Assembly (NCBI RefSeq): GCF_049310025.1
Contig: NZ_JBJYKD010000013.1
Coordinates: forward strand, 1 to 64,000
Direction: 5' to 3'
DNA length: 64,000 nucleotides
From: JBJYKD01 sp049310025
Lineage (GTDB): Bacteria > Bacillota > Thermosediminibacteria > Thermosediminibacterales > Tepidanaerobacteraceae
This document shows, in pieces, positions 1-8,279 of the stretch. Position numbers and translations under genes: made by a program. The notes beneath the pieces are model-generated. The model was not told the DNA's origin, searched no databases, and saw only the letters and a program-made list of their open reading frames with translations. Position 1 is the first letter of the stretch. The number at the start of each line of letters is the position of its first letter.

Positions 1-106
1 TCTCATTACTCTTTTTAACTTCTATATTTAGTTTTCAAGGTCCATGTTTAACTGGAATTTGAATAAGTTTGATTTACCAAATATATTATACGAGGAGGTG
101 AAAGAA

Positions 107-241
107 ATGTTCAAAAAAATTAAACTGAGCTTTTTCACCTCGCTGGCTTCGCTGATCACACTGGTGGCATTTTCAGGCATTAAACCTCAGAGCATGTGGA
201 TACTCTATGAACCGGATATCCCTGAATCGCTGAAAAAGTGA
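107..241 (+). CDS. AgrD-like cyclic lactone autoinducer peptide precursor
   Basis: A 44-residue ORF with a strong Shine-Dalgarno site (gaggaggtg) eight bases before the ATG. It has the three parts of Agr-type pro-peptides: a basic amphipathic N-terminal helix (MFKKIKLSFF), a hydrophobic stretch ending near FSGIKP, and a short C-terminal part with the family pattern P-x-S-M-W-x-L-Y-E-P-x-x-P-E-S-L. The residue expected to form the ring is Ser rather than Cys, which would give a lactone instead of a thiolactone. The AgrB protease that would process it is not in the window and may lie just left of it. A longer in-frame reading from position 44 has no ribosome site. Role as a quorum-sensing peptide is family knowledge; this call is inferred from pattern. 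Confidence 0.72.
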   Translation: MFKKIKLSFFTSLASLITLVAFSGIKPQSMWILYEPDIPESLKK

Positions 242-312
242 AAAATTGAAACGAAAATAAGCTTTGATTCCGCCCATCAGAAAAAGGACCGCTTGATAAC
301 CGCATGGCAAAT

Positions 313-362
313 GCGGCAGCCCCCGCCCGAACACCGGAAAGTTTAGCGGGGGCTGTTTTTCT
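313..362 (+). terminator. Rho-independent terminator after the AgrD-like gene
   Basis: Arms agcccccgc (318-326) and gcgggggct (346-354) form a GC-rich stem followed by a T run. It isolates the peptide gene from the downstream gene. Confidence 0.85.
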
Positions 363-436
363 AATTTTTATACTTTTGGCGAATTTTATAATACATGTAT
401 TATATATAAAATCACACTGATCAAAAAGGTGATTGT

Positions 437-676
437 ATGGCGCTTTACTTGCGATGGATTAACAGAGAAAGCAGAAAGGTAGAAATGATCGTGGATACAT
501 GCTGTGCCAGCAAGCCCAGGTGGGCTGCCGTTACTTTTCAACCGGAAGAAACGGAATCTGCCATGTGCGTCAAATACTACAAAAAACTTCCAAAAGATGC
601 GGAAAAGAGTCCTTCAAAAGAGACTAAAATTCTGGAAAGTCTGGTTCGTGTCTGGCTGGAGACAAATTCCTGTTGA
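437..676 (+). CDS. Small protein of unknown function (79 aa)
   Basis: I do not recognise this family. The ORF begins ATG after aaaggtgattgt, a reasonable ribosome site, and encodes a soluble, basic, cysteine-containing protein (CC near residue 22, a second Cys near 44, Cys at the C terminus). No signal peptide or membrane segment is visible. It stands alone between the upstream terminator and the cyanophycinase gene. The coding call rests on start site and composition only. The 180 bases that follow hold no gene I can support. Confidence 0.4.
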   Translation: MALYLRWINRESRKVEMIVDTCCASKPRWAAVTFQPEETESAMCVKYYKKLPKDAEKSPSKETKILESLVRVWLETNSC

Positions 677-855
677 AAATAGCCTGCCGATTTTTACTTC
701 AACAATTAATTTTCACCCCCGCCGCCCCCGGCAAATATTATATACCAGAGAAATGAATTATTCTAAACGCTCCTCATCCCCCCTCTTGTCCCGTCATCCG
801 GCGGGATTTTTGTTTTGATGGATTCGGGGGAATAATATTTTTTGAGGTGATTTTT

Positions 856-1665
856 TTGGGGGAAAAAGTGAGAGGCTATTTGATGATTATAGGAGGGGCC
901 GAGGACAAGGGCGAAGAGTGCGTCATACTAAAAAAGGTGGTGGAGCTTTCGGGGGGAGAGGGGGCCCGCCTTACTGTGATTACCGCCGCGGCGGAAGAAC
1001 CCCGTGAGGTTGGGGAAACCTATATAAAAATTTTTTCCCGGCTGGGAGTACGGCACGTGGAAGCGCTGAACATTGAGACCAGGCAGCAAGCCTACAGAGG
1101 GGACATAGTCGACAGGATATTGAATTCGACGGGCATCTTTTTTACGGGGGGCGACCAGCTGCGAATCACCAGCCTGCTCGGCGGAAGTCCGGTTTACAGC
1201 GCCCTTCATGAGGCGTACAAAAACGGGGTGCTTGTTTCCGGCACCAGCGCCGGAGCCTCGGCCATGAGCGACATGATGATAGTGGGGGGCGACGGGGATG
1301 CGGCTCCCAGGGGCAATTCCATCAGCATGGCCCCGGGGATGGGACTTCTGGAGGAGGTCGTTATTGACCAGCACTTTGCCCAGCGGGGTCGCATAGGCCG
1401 GCTGCTCCTGGCCGTGGCCCAGAACCCGTATATCATCGGTGTGGGCATCGACGAGGACACGGCCATACTGGTGGACCCCGGCGCCGTGTTCACGGTGGTG
1501 GGGTCCCAGACGGTGACGGTGGTGGACGGCAGTGCTGTGGATTTTACCAACGTTTCGGAAATTTCTCCGGGCCAGCCTCTGTCGCTGTTCAACGCCAGAC
1601 TTCACGTGCTTTCTTCAGGCAAGGGGTTTGATTTGAAAAACCGCCGGCCGCTGAACCGCGGATGA
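856..1665 (+). CDS. cphB: Cyanophycinase
   Basis: Serine exopeptidase of family S51 that cuts cyanophycin (multi-L-arginyl-poly-L-aspartate) into beta-Asp-Arg dipeptides in the cytoplasm. The protein starts with the family N terminus GYLMIIGGAEDK, has FTGGDQ near residue 95, the nucleophile elbow GTSAGASAM near residue 130, and DQHFAQRGRIGRL further on. Length (269 aa) is normal. The TTG at 856 is preferred because gaggtga lies five bases upstream; the in-frame GTG at 847 sits inside that ribosome site. The synthetase gene follows on the same strand, so synthesis and breakdown of the nitrogen store are paired. Confidence 0.93.
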   Translation: MGEKVRGYLMIIGGAEDKGEECVILKKVVELSGGEGARLTVITAAAEEPREVGETYIKIFSRLGVRHVEALNIETRQQAYRGDIVDRILNSTGIFFTGGDQLRITSLLGGSPVYSALHEAYKNGVLVSGTSAGASAMSDMMIVGGDGDAAPRGNSISMAPGMGLLEEVVIDQHFAQRGRIGRLLLAVAQNPYIIGVGIDEDTAILVDPGAVFTVVGSQTVTVVDGSAVDFTNVSEISPGQPLSLFNARLHVLSSGKGFDLKNRRPLNRG

Positions 1666-1828
1666 GTGGGCGGAAAAAAGTTCAATATTGTAAGGGTCCC
1701 GCTGGATCGATGGTTTTGGGGCGTTTATATATAAAGAGCTTTGCTGAAGACACCGCTTAGTTTGAATAGCCCTTCAGGAAATGGAAAGCATATTAAAGAG
1801 ATGTTCGTGTCAATTTTAAAGGAGGAAT

Positions 1829-4456
1829 ATGATGGATATCGTGGAGATTCGGGCTATTGAAGGACCCAATATCTACAGCCCGAAACCGGTCATTAAAATG
1901 ACCCTTGACGTAAAAGACCTGGAAGACACGCCTACCCGGTGCATAACAGGATTTAATCAAACCCTTCTTCACTACCTGCCCGGCCTGGCCCGTCATCACT
2001 GCTGTTTTGACGAGCCGGGGGGATTTTTGCGGCGCCTGGAAGAGGGCACCTATTTTCCGCATGTGATAGAACATGTGGCCATAGAGATTTTAAACGTCAC
2101 GGGCCAGGATGTAAAATTCGGCAAAGCCAGAAGGAACCGGGGCAGCATGTACGATGTGGTTTTTGGCTACAGAGAAAAGGCCCCGGCCCTCAAAGCGGCG
2201 GAAATCTCGGTTCAACTGGTGGACGCCATCCTGAACTCCGAAACCTTTGACTTAAAGTCCAGGCTGGAAAAGCTTGAAAGGGAGACCATCGAGGCAGGTC
2301 TGGGTCCCAGCACCGCCGCCATTGCGGAGGAGGTTAAAAGCCGCGGTATCCCGGTGACCCGCATAGGCGACGGCAGCCTTTTGATACTGGGATACGGGGC
2401 CGCACAGAAAAGGATACAGGCCACCATGAGCCAGGATACCGGGTGTATTGCGGTGGATGTGGCCTGCGACAAGACGCTCACAAAAAAACTGCTTTCCATG
2501 GCGGGGATACCGGTGCCCGGCGGCCTGGTGGTTTACACCGGGGAGGAAGCCGTGGAGGCTGCGGCCCGGATTGGATACCCTGTCGTCATAAAACCCTGTG
2601 ACGGCAACCAGGGCAAGGGGGTAAGCCTGAATCTTAAGAATCCCCGGGAGGTCCTGGAAGCCTTCAATCTGGCGAGAGAATACTCTTCCAAAATCATAGT
2701 GGAAAAGCACATCCACGGCCGCCACTACAGGGTGCTGGTGGTAGGCGGCAAATTTGTCTGCGCCTCCGAGAGAATACCCGCCCACGTGGTGGGCGACGGG
2801 GTCCATACTGTAAAAGAACTGGTGGATATTGCGAATATGGACCCCATGAGGGGCGAAGGACACGAAAAACCCCTCACGAAGATAAAACTGGACCCCGTAG
2901 TCCATATGGTGCTTGCAAAGCAGGGCCTGTCCCTGGAGGACGTGCCCCGGGAGGGGCAAAGGGTTTTCCTGAGACAAAACGGCAACCTGAGCACAGGCGG
3001 CACAGCGGTGGACGTCACCGACCTGGTGTGCCCCGAAAACCGGTTCCTTGCCGAGAGGGCGGCTTCCATCGTGGGCCTTGACATAGCGGGCATAGACATA
3101 ACCACCGGAGACATAGCCGTCCCCGTGGAGCAAAGCGGCGGCGCGGTAATCGAAGTCAATGCGGCGCCGGGCATCAGGATGCACCTCTATCCTTCTTCGG
3201 GCAAGCCCCGGCCGGTGGCCAGGGCCATTGTCGATATGCTCTTTCCGGAAGGTTCACCCAGATTCCCTCTGGTGGCGGTTACAGGTACCAACGGCAAGAC
3301 CACCACCGTCAGGATGATAAGCCGGATTTTATCCGCCTGGGGCCTTAATGTGGGCATGACGTCCACCGACGGCGTCTATATAGGCGAAAGACGCATAAAG
3401 AAGGGCGACTGCAGCGGCCCAGAAAGCGCCAGGATGGTGCTCTTCGACCCCAGGGTGGAGGCGGCGGTGCTGGAGGTGGCCCGGGGCGGCCTTATAAGGG
3501 GAGGGCTGGCCTACGAAGAGGCTGACGTCGGCGTCATCACGAATATCACGGGAGACCACCTGGGCCAGGATGGGGTTCACACACTGGAAGACCTCCTGTT
3601 TGTAAAGTCCCTGGTGGTGGAACAGGTAAAACCCGGCGGATACGCGGTTTTAAACGCCGGCGACATAATGTCGGTGGAAGCCGGAAAGCGCACGAAGTGT
3701 GGAGTCATCTTCTTCAGCGACCGGGAAGACAACCTGGTGCTCCGGAAACACCTGAACTGTGGAGGGCGGGGAGTATACGTCAGGGACGGGGTTGTTTACC
3801 TTGCCTGGGAGGGCTGCGAACGACCTCTCCTGAAAGTAAAAGACATTCCCGCCACTCTCAAGGGCATCGCGCGGCACAACGTTCAAAACGCCCTGGCCGC
3901 AGCGGCCTGCGCCTGGGCCCTGGACGTGCCGCCGAAGATTATAAGCAGGGCGCTGAGGGAATTTGACTGCAGCGGGGACATTAATCCCGGCCGGATGAAC
4001 ATAATGCGGATGCCGGGTTTTACCGTTATGCTGGATTACGGCCACAACGCCGCGGGTTTTGAGGCCATAATCAACACCGCCAAATCCCTGAAACCCGGCC
4101 GCATGGTGGGAGTCATAGCCAGCCCCGGCGACCGGCGGGACGAAGATATTATAGCGCTGGGGCGCATCGCCGGCAGGGGATTCCACCGCCTCATTATAAA
4201 AGAAGATGAGGACCTCAGGGGGCGCAATCCCGGCGAAGTGGCGTCACTGCTGTTTACCGGCGCCCTTTCGGCGGGATTGAAAAGGGATAAAATAGAAATT
4301 ATTTTGAAAGAGGAGGATGCTATCGCATACAGTCTGGAAAACGCCATGGAAGGGGACCTGGTGGTCATTTTCTACGAACACTATGAAAAAGCGCTGGAGG
4401 CCATAAAAAAATCGGCGGCCGGGGTCAGGAGGATTTCCGGGGCGGTCATTGTTTAA
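1829..4456 (+). CDS. cphA: Cyanophycin synthetase
   Basis: ATP-dependent ligase that extends cyanophycin by adding Asp to the backbone and Arg to each side chain. Domain order is visible: an N-terminal domain of about 160 residues, an ATP-grasp domain (about 215-480) with GYPVVIKPCDGNQGKGV and EVNAAPGIRMHL, and a Mur-ligase-like domain (about 484-875) with P-loop VTGTNGKTTT and LDYGHNAAGFEAI. Length of 875 aa matches bacterial CphA. ATG follows ggagga with good spacing. It sits 160 bases after cphB. A separate isoaspartyl dipeptidase was not seen nearby. Confidence 0.95.
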   Translation: MMDIVEIRAIEGPNIYSPKPVIKMTLDVKDLEDTPTRCITGFNQTLLHYLPGLARHHCCFDEPGGFLRRLEEGTYFPHVIEHVAIEILNVTGQDVKFGKARRNRGSMYDVVFGYREKAPALKAAEISVQLVDAILNSETFDLKSRLEKLERETIEAGLGPSTAAIAEEVKSRGIPVTRIGDGSLLILGYGAAQKRIQATMSQDTGCIAVDVACDKTLTKKLLSMAGIPVPGGLVVYTGEEAVEAAARIGYPVVIKPCDGNQGKGVSLNLKNPREVLEAFNLAREYSSKIIVEKHIHGRHYRVLVVGGKFVCASERIPAHVVGDGVHTVKELVDIANMDPMRGEGHEKPLTKIKLDPVVHMVLAKQGLSLEDVPREGQRVFLRQNGNLSTGGTAVDVTDLVCPENRFLAERAASIVGLDIAGIDITTGDIAVPVEQSGGAVIEVNAAPGIRMHLYPSSGKPRPVARAIVDMLFPEGSPRFPLVAVTGTNGKTTTVRMISRILSAWGLNVGMTSTDGVYIGERRIKKGDCSGPESARMVLFDPRVEAAVLEVARGGLIRGGLAYEEADVGVITNITGDHLGQDGVHTLEDLLFVKSLVVEQVKPGGYAVLNAGDIMSVEAGKRTKCGVIFFSDREDNLVLRKHLNCGGRGVYVRDGVVYLAWEGCERPLLKVKDIPATLKGIARHNVQNALAAAACAWALDVPPKIISRALREFDCSGDINPGRMNIMRMPGFTVMLDYGHNAAGFEAIINTAKSLKPGRMVGVIASPGDRRDEDIIALGRIAGRGFHRLIIKEDEDLRGRNPGEVASLLFTGALSAGLKRDKIEIILKEEDAIAYSLENAMEGDLVVIFYEHYEKALEAIKKSAAGVRRISGAVIV

Positions 4457-4547
4457 TAATTTTTAGCGGCAGCAGGATTTTAATTTTTTTTGTGAAATAT
4501 TATAATATATTACGATTTACCTATTTATTTTAGAGGCTGAGGGGGAC

Positions 4548-5408
4548 ATGATTTTGCCCAGAATCGACATAGACGCCCCGGCAAAGATAAATTTGACTCT
4601 GGATGTGCTGTATAAAAGGCCCGACGGATATCACGAAGTGGAGATGATAATGCAGTCCATTGCATTGAAGGACCATGTAACACTGGAACCGCTGCCTCAA
4701 AAGGTCGTAGAAGTGTTCACCGATTGCCCGTGCCTTCCGGCAGGCGAAAACAACCTGGCATACAAAGCCGCAAAGCTCATGATTAGTGAATTTAATCTGG
4801 ATGCAGGCGTAAAAATAACCATAAATAAGAACATACCGCTGGCCGCGGGTCTGGCCGGAGGCAGCTCCGACGCCGCCGCGGTTATCCTGGGGATGAACGA
4901 GCTTTTTGACCTGAAAAAATCCAGACAAGAATTGATGACTTTGGGAAAAAGGATAGGGGCCGATGTGCCTTTTTGCATTCACGGGGGCACGGCCCTGGCC
5001 AGGGGTATAGGGGAAAAAGTTGAGGCTTTAAAACCCCTGCCCAAAGTTGCCCTGCTGCTGGTCAAACCGCCGTACTTGGTTTCCACCAGGGAAGTATACA
5101 GTCGACTGGATGTAAAAGCCATTAGAAAGCGGCCGGACACCCCCGCCATGGTCAGGACCATTGAAGAAGAAAATATTTACGCCATGGCCGGAGAGCTATG
5201 CAACGTGCTGGAAGAGGTGACTTTCTCACTTCACCCGGAGCTTGAAAGTATAAAGGAGGAACTGAAGCGCCACGGGGCTCTGGGGAGTTTGATGTCCGGC
5301 AGCGGTCCCACCGTCTTCGGCATATTTGAAAGCGAAAAAGAGGTAAGGCGAGCCCGCGAGAAAGTGAGTTTTAAGGACAGCCTGATCATGGTGTCGGAAG
5401 TAAGTTGA
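4548..5408 (+). CDS. ispE: 4-(cytidine 5'-diphospho)-2-C-methyl-D-erythritol kinase
   Basis: GHMP-family kinase of the non-mevalonate isoprenoid pathway. N-terminal DAPAKINLTLDVLYKRPDGYHEV and the glycine-rich ATP loop PLAAGLAGGSSDAAA (near residue 100) are diagnostic; the C-terminal LMSGSGPTVFGIF is the third GHMP motif. Full length at 286 aa. ATG follows gaggctgaggggg. It heads a tight same-strand run with the GntR regulator (16-base gap), nucleotidyltransferase and purR, a gene order usual in Clostridia. Confidence 0.95.
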   Translation: MILPRIDIDAPAKINLTLDVLYKRPDGYHEVEMIMQSIALKDHVTLEPLPQKVVEVFTDCPCLPAGENNLAYKAAKLMISEFNLDAGVKITINKNIPLAAGLAGGSSDAAAVILGMNELFDLKKSRQELMTLGKRIGADVPFCIHGGTALARGIGEKVEALKPLPKVALLLVKPPYLVSTREVYSRLDVKAIRKRPDTPAMVRTIEEENIYAMAGELCNVLEEVTFSLHPELESIKEELKRHGALGSLMSGSGPTVFGIFESEKEVRRAREKVSFKDSLIMVSEVS

Positions 5409-5424
5409 GGAGAGGGGGATAAGT

Positions 5425-6123
5425 TTGAACCGGAGATTTTCAAGTATCAAACTGGATAACTACAAGCCTCTCAGGGAAGTGGTGTTTGAAGCTTTGAGAC
5501 AGGCCATTATCAGCGGGGAACTCAAGCCCGGCGAAAGACTTATGGAAGTCCAGCTGGCGGAGGAGATGGGGGTTTCCCGGACCCCCGTGAGGGAAGCCAT
5601 CCGAAAGCTGGAACTGGAGGGCCTTGTAGTGATGATACCCCGCAAAGGGGCCTATGTGGCGGGGCTTTCTCTAAAAGACGCCGCCGACGTCTTTGAAATC
5701 CGCGAGAGCCTGGAAGGCCTGGCGGCGGCCCTGGCGGCTGAACGCATCACCGACGAGGAGATCGAGATACTCGAAAGAATTCTTAAGGAGATCACAAAGG
5801 CGGCGGAAAAGGGTGACGTGGAGGCCATAATCAAAAAAGATGCGGAATTTCACCAGATACTCTTTAACGCTACGAGGAACGAACGTCTGGCCCAGATGGT
5901 GAACAACCTGAAGGAGCACATAGACCGGTTCCGCGTGCAGTCCTTCAGCAACCCGTCGCGTATCAGGGACATCATGAAAGAGCACAGGAAGATTGTGGAC
6001 GCCATAAAAGACCGGGATGCGGAGAGAGCGGAAAAGCTGGCCAAAGCACACATCGAAAAGGTCGAGAACAACGTGATGAACATACTTAGAAAGCAGATGG
6101 ATTTTGAGGAGGAACCGTTATGA
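5425..6123 (+). CDS. GntR family transcriptional regulator, FadR subfamily
   Basis: A 232-aa regulator: winged helix in the first 75 residues (LREVVFEALRQAIISGELKPGERL, then the recognition region MGVSRTPVREAIRKLE) followed by an all-helical FCD ligand-binding domain with the pattern EIRESLEG...DAEFHQILFNATRN...EHRKIVDAIKDRD...AHI, which carries the usual metal-site histidines. TTG start after gaggagaggggg. The stop overlaps the next gene start (ttATGA). The inducer is not predictable from sequence. Confidence 0.9.
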   Translation: MNRRFSSIKLDNYKPLREVVFEALRQAIISGELKPGERLMEVQLAEEMGVSRTPVREAIRKLELEGLVVMIPRKGAYVAGLSLKDAADVFEIRESLEGLAAALAAERITDEEIEILERILKEITKAAEKGDVEAIIKKDAEFHQILFNATRNERLAQMVNNLKEHIDRFRVQSFSNPSRIRDIMKEHRKIVDAIKDRDAERAEKLAKAHIEKVENNVMNILRKQMDFEEEPL

Positions 6124-6881
6124 AGGCCCTGATACTGGCGGGGGGTCAGGGGGACGGCCCTCTTAAGGAGATAAGCGGCAACAAGGCATTGATAAAAATC
6201 AATGGCCGGGAAATGATAATGTACGTCATAGATGCTTTGAAACAACTGGATTTCATCGACCGCATATCCGTGGTGGGTGACGAGGCTAAGCTTTCGCCCA
6301 TACGGGATCACGTTGACGCCATAACGGCAGGCGGAAGCAGTCTGCCCGACAATGTGCTTAAAGGTGTGGAGCCTTTCCCCGATGAAGAGGATATCCTGGT
6401 GCTGACCTGTGACATTCCCATGATAACTCCGGAGGCCATTAACGACTTTGTGGAAAAGGCCCGCCGGCTGGATGCGGAATTCTGCTATCCAATAGTGAAA
6501 AAAGAGGACAACGAGAGGAAATACCCCGGAGTTCACAGGACCTATGTGAGGATAAAAGACGGCACTTTTACGGGGGGGAATATCTTCCTTGTAAAAGCCG
6601 GGGTGGTGAGGAAGGCCATCCACAGGGCTGAGGCCTTTCTCACCTACCGCAAAAAGCCGTGGATGCTGGCGAAAATCCTGGGTATAGCTTTTGTCGTGAA
6701 GTTCGTAATGGGCACCCTCACCATTTCGGAACTGGAAAAAAAGGTTTCGGCCCTTTTCGGCGTAAAGGCCAGGGCGGTCATCAGCCCCTATCCCGAAATC
6801 GGGACCGATGTGGATAAGGCAAGCGACCTGGAGCTTGCCATGAAAGTTTTGAGCGGGGGGGTTTATGATGAGGCGCAGTGA
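6120..6881 (+). CDS. MobA-like nucleotidyltransferase
   Basis: A 253-aa GT-A fold NTP transferase. The N terminus MKALILAGGQGDGPLKEISGNKALIKINGRE is the nucleotide-binding signature; VLTCDIPMITPEAINDF near residue 98 supplies the metal-binding Asp. It is found next to purR in several Clostridia but has no fixed function. Start overlaps the GntR stop by four bases and its own end overlaps purR by 17 bases, so the three genes are probably translated from one mRNA. Confidence 0.8.
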   Translation: MKALILAGGQGDGPLKEISGNKALIKINGREMIMYVIDALKQLDFIDRISVVGDEAKLSPIRDHVDAITAGGSSLPDNVLKGVEPFPDEEDILVLTCDIPMITPEAINDFVEKARRLDAEFCYPIVKKEDNERKYPGVHRTYVRIKDGTFTGGNIFLVKAGVVRKAIHRAEAFLTYRKKPWMLAKILGIAFVVKFVMGTLTISELEKKVSALFGVKARAVISPYPEIGTDVDKASDLELAMKVLSGGVYDEAQ

Positions 6882-7677
6882 AAGGCTGGCGCTGCTTGCC
6901 AAAATTTTGTGCGAGAACCCCAACAAGGTCATTTCGCTGAATTACTTCGGAGAACGCTTCGGTGCTGCCAAGTCTTCCATAAGCGAGGACCTGAACATCA
7001 TAAAAAACGCCTTTGACGCCGCAAAAGAAGGCGAACTTACCACCATTCCCGGCGCCGCAGGCGGCGTGCGCTACCGCGTGAAAAGGTCCAGAGAGGAGAT
7101 AAACACCTTCCTGGAGGAACTTTGCCGGATTTTGAGCGACGAGAAGCGAATCATCCCCGGCGGTTATATTTACATGACCGATGTGATCTTTTCACCGGAA
7201 TACTCCGCAAGGCTTGGAGAAATCCTGGCCCAGATTTTTGTAGAAAAAGAGCCGACCTGCGTGCTCACGGTGGAAACCAAGGGGATACCTATAGCCCTTA
7301 TGACGGCCCGGGCGCTGAATGTACCGCTGGTGGTGGCCCGCCGGGACAGCCGTGTGACCGAAGGCCCGTCGGTAAACATCAGCTATATCTCCGGGTCCAG
7401 CCAGAGGATACAGAACATGTCTCTTCCGAAGAGGGCCCTTTCGGAAAACGCCAGGGTGCTCATTATCGATGACTTCATGAAAGGAGGCGGTACCGCCCGG
7501 GGCATGAGCGACCTGGTGGCGGAGTTCAAGGCCGAGGCGGTGGGGGTGGCGGTGCTGGTGGCCACCGGAGCCCCGAAAGAAAAACTGGTAAGGGATTACA
7601 CTCCCCTGCTGATCCTGGAAGGCATTGATACAAAAAAGGGCGTTATAAATTTGAAGCCCGGGATAACCTTTAAATAG
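6865..7677 (+). CDS. purR: Pur operon repressor
   Basis: Gram-positive purine repressor (270 aa). An N-terminal winged helix (SERLALLAKILCENPNKVISLNYFGERFGAAKSSISEDL) precedes a phosphoribosyltransferase-like domain with the PRPP-binding loop VLIIDDFMKGGGTARGM near residue 200. In Bacillus the protein binds PurBox sites and is released by PRPP. ATG at 6865 is adjacent to a ggggggg-rich ribosome site. The next gene is spoVG, the standard order. Confidence 0.94.
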   Translation: MMRRSERLALLAKILCENPNKVISLNYFGERFGAAKSSISEDLNIIKNAFDAAKEGELTTIPGAAGGVRYRVKRSREEINTFLEELCRILSDEKRIIPGGYIYMTDVIFSPEYSARLGEILAQIFVEKEPTCVLTVETKGIPIALMTARALNVPLVVARRDSRVTEGPSVNISYISGSSQRIQNMSLPKRALSENARVLIIDDFMKGGGTARGMSDLVAEFKAEAVGVAVLVATGAPKEKLVRDYTPLLILEGIDTKKGVINLKPGITFK

Positions 7678-7700
7678 TTAAAAAATTTACATTTCCCTGG

Positions 7701-7725
7701 AGGAATTTCGAATTTTATATAGAAT
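7701..7725 (+). promoter_or_regulatory. Sigma-H type promoter of spoVG
   Basis: AGGAATT at 7701-7707, an 11-base spacer, then RNNGAAT ending at 7725 fits the sigma-H consensus AGGAWWW-N11/12-RNNGAAT. spoVG is a known sigma-H target in Bacillus. Confidence 0.65.
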
Positions 7726-7763
7726 TTGTACTTGCTGGAAATTTTACAGGGAGGTGCAGCAGG

Positions 7764-8021
7764 TTGGAGGTAACGGACGTTCGCATACGCAAAGTGGCAG
7801 ACGAAGGAAAGATGAAAGCGGTGGTATCGGTAACTTTTGACGACGAATTCGTTGTCCATGACATCAGAATTATAGAGGGCCAGAACGGGCTTTTTGTAGC
7901 CATGCCCAGCCGCAGGACCCCCGACGGGCAGTTCAAGGACATAGCCCATCCCATTAACTCCAGGACCAGAAACAAGATTCAGGAAGCAATATTGCAGCAC
8001 TACAATCAGCAGCCGGATTAA
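7764..8021 (+). CDS. spoVG: Septation/sporulation regulator SpoVG
   Basis: Small RNA/DNA-binding regulator of septation and sporulation, 85 aa, full length. MEVTDVRIRKV, FVVHDIRIIEGQNGLFVAMPSRRTPDGQFKDIAHPI is the conserved core. TTG start after gggaggtg with eight-base spacing. It has its own sigma-H type promoter and its own terminator, so it is a single-gene unit between purR and glmU. Confidence 0.96.
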   Translation: MEVTDVRIRKVADEGKMKAVVSVTFDDEFVVHDIRIIEGQNGLFVAMPSRRTPDGQFKDIAHPINSRTRNKIQEAILQHYNQQPD

Positions 8022-8025
8022 AAAA

Positions 8026-8057
8026 AGGACATCGCAGGATGTCCTATATTTTTTTAA
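8026..8057 (+). terminator. Terminator of spoVG
   Basis: Arms aggacatc and gatgtcct with a four-base loop directly after the stop codon, followed by a T-rich stretch. Confidence 0.8.
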
Positions 8058-8279
8058 AACTGACCGTGCGGTGCTTTTCCTGAATTTCACCCCGCACCGG
8101 CAGCGTCTCGGCTGTACGTTTCAAAAGGCAGTAACTTGAATATATAAGGTTTTAGTTTAGGAAACTATTATTATATGAATTTTTAATATAAATAATATAA
8201 ATATTGAAGGGATTTTGCAACAAATGTCGAAATAACAAAGGGATGTTTTTAGTTCCAGTAAAAATACAGGAGGGATATC

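Noticed and set aside
928..1605. 225-aa minus-strand ORF opposite cyanophycinase
   Set aside because: Rich in His, Arg and Gly without domain pattern; shadow of the coding strand.
2252..3184. 310-aa minus-strand ORF opposite cphA
   Set aside because: Shadow ORF of a GC-rich gene; no ribosome site or family pattern.
5850..6932. 360-aa minus-strand ORF
   Set aside because: It lies opposite the regulator, nucleotidyltransferase and purR genes, which have clear motifs and ribosome sites. It is a composition shadow.
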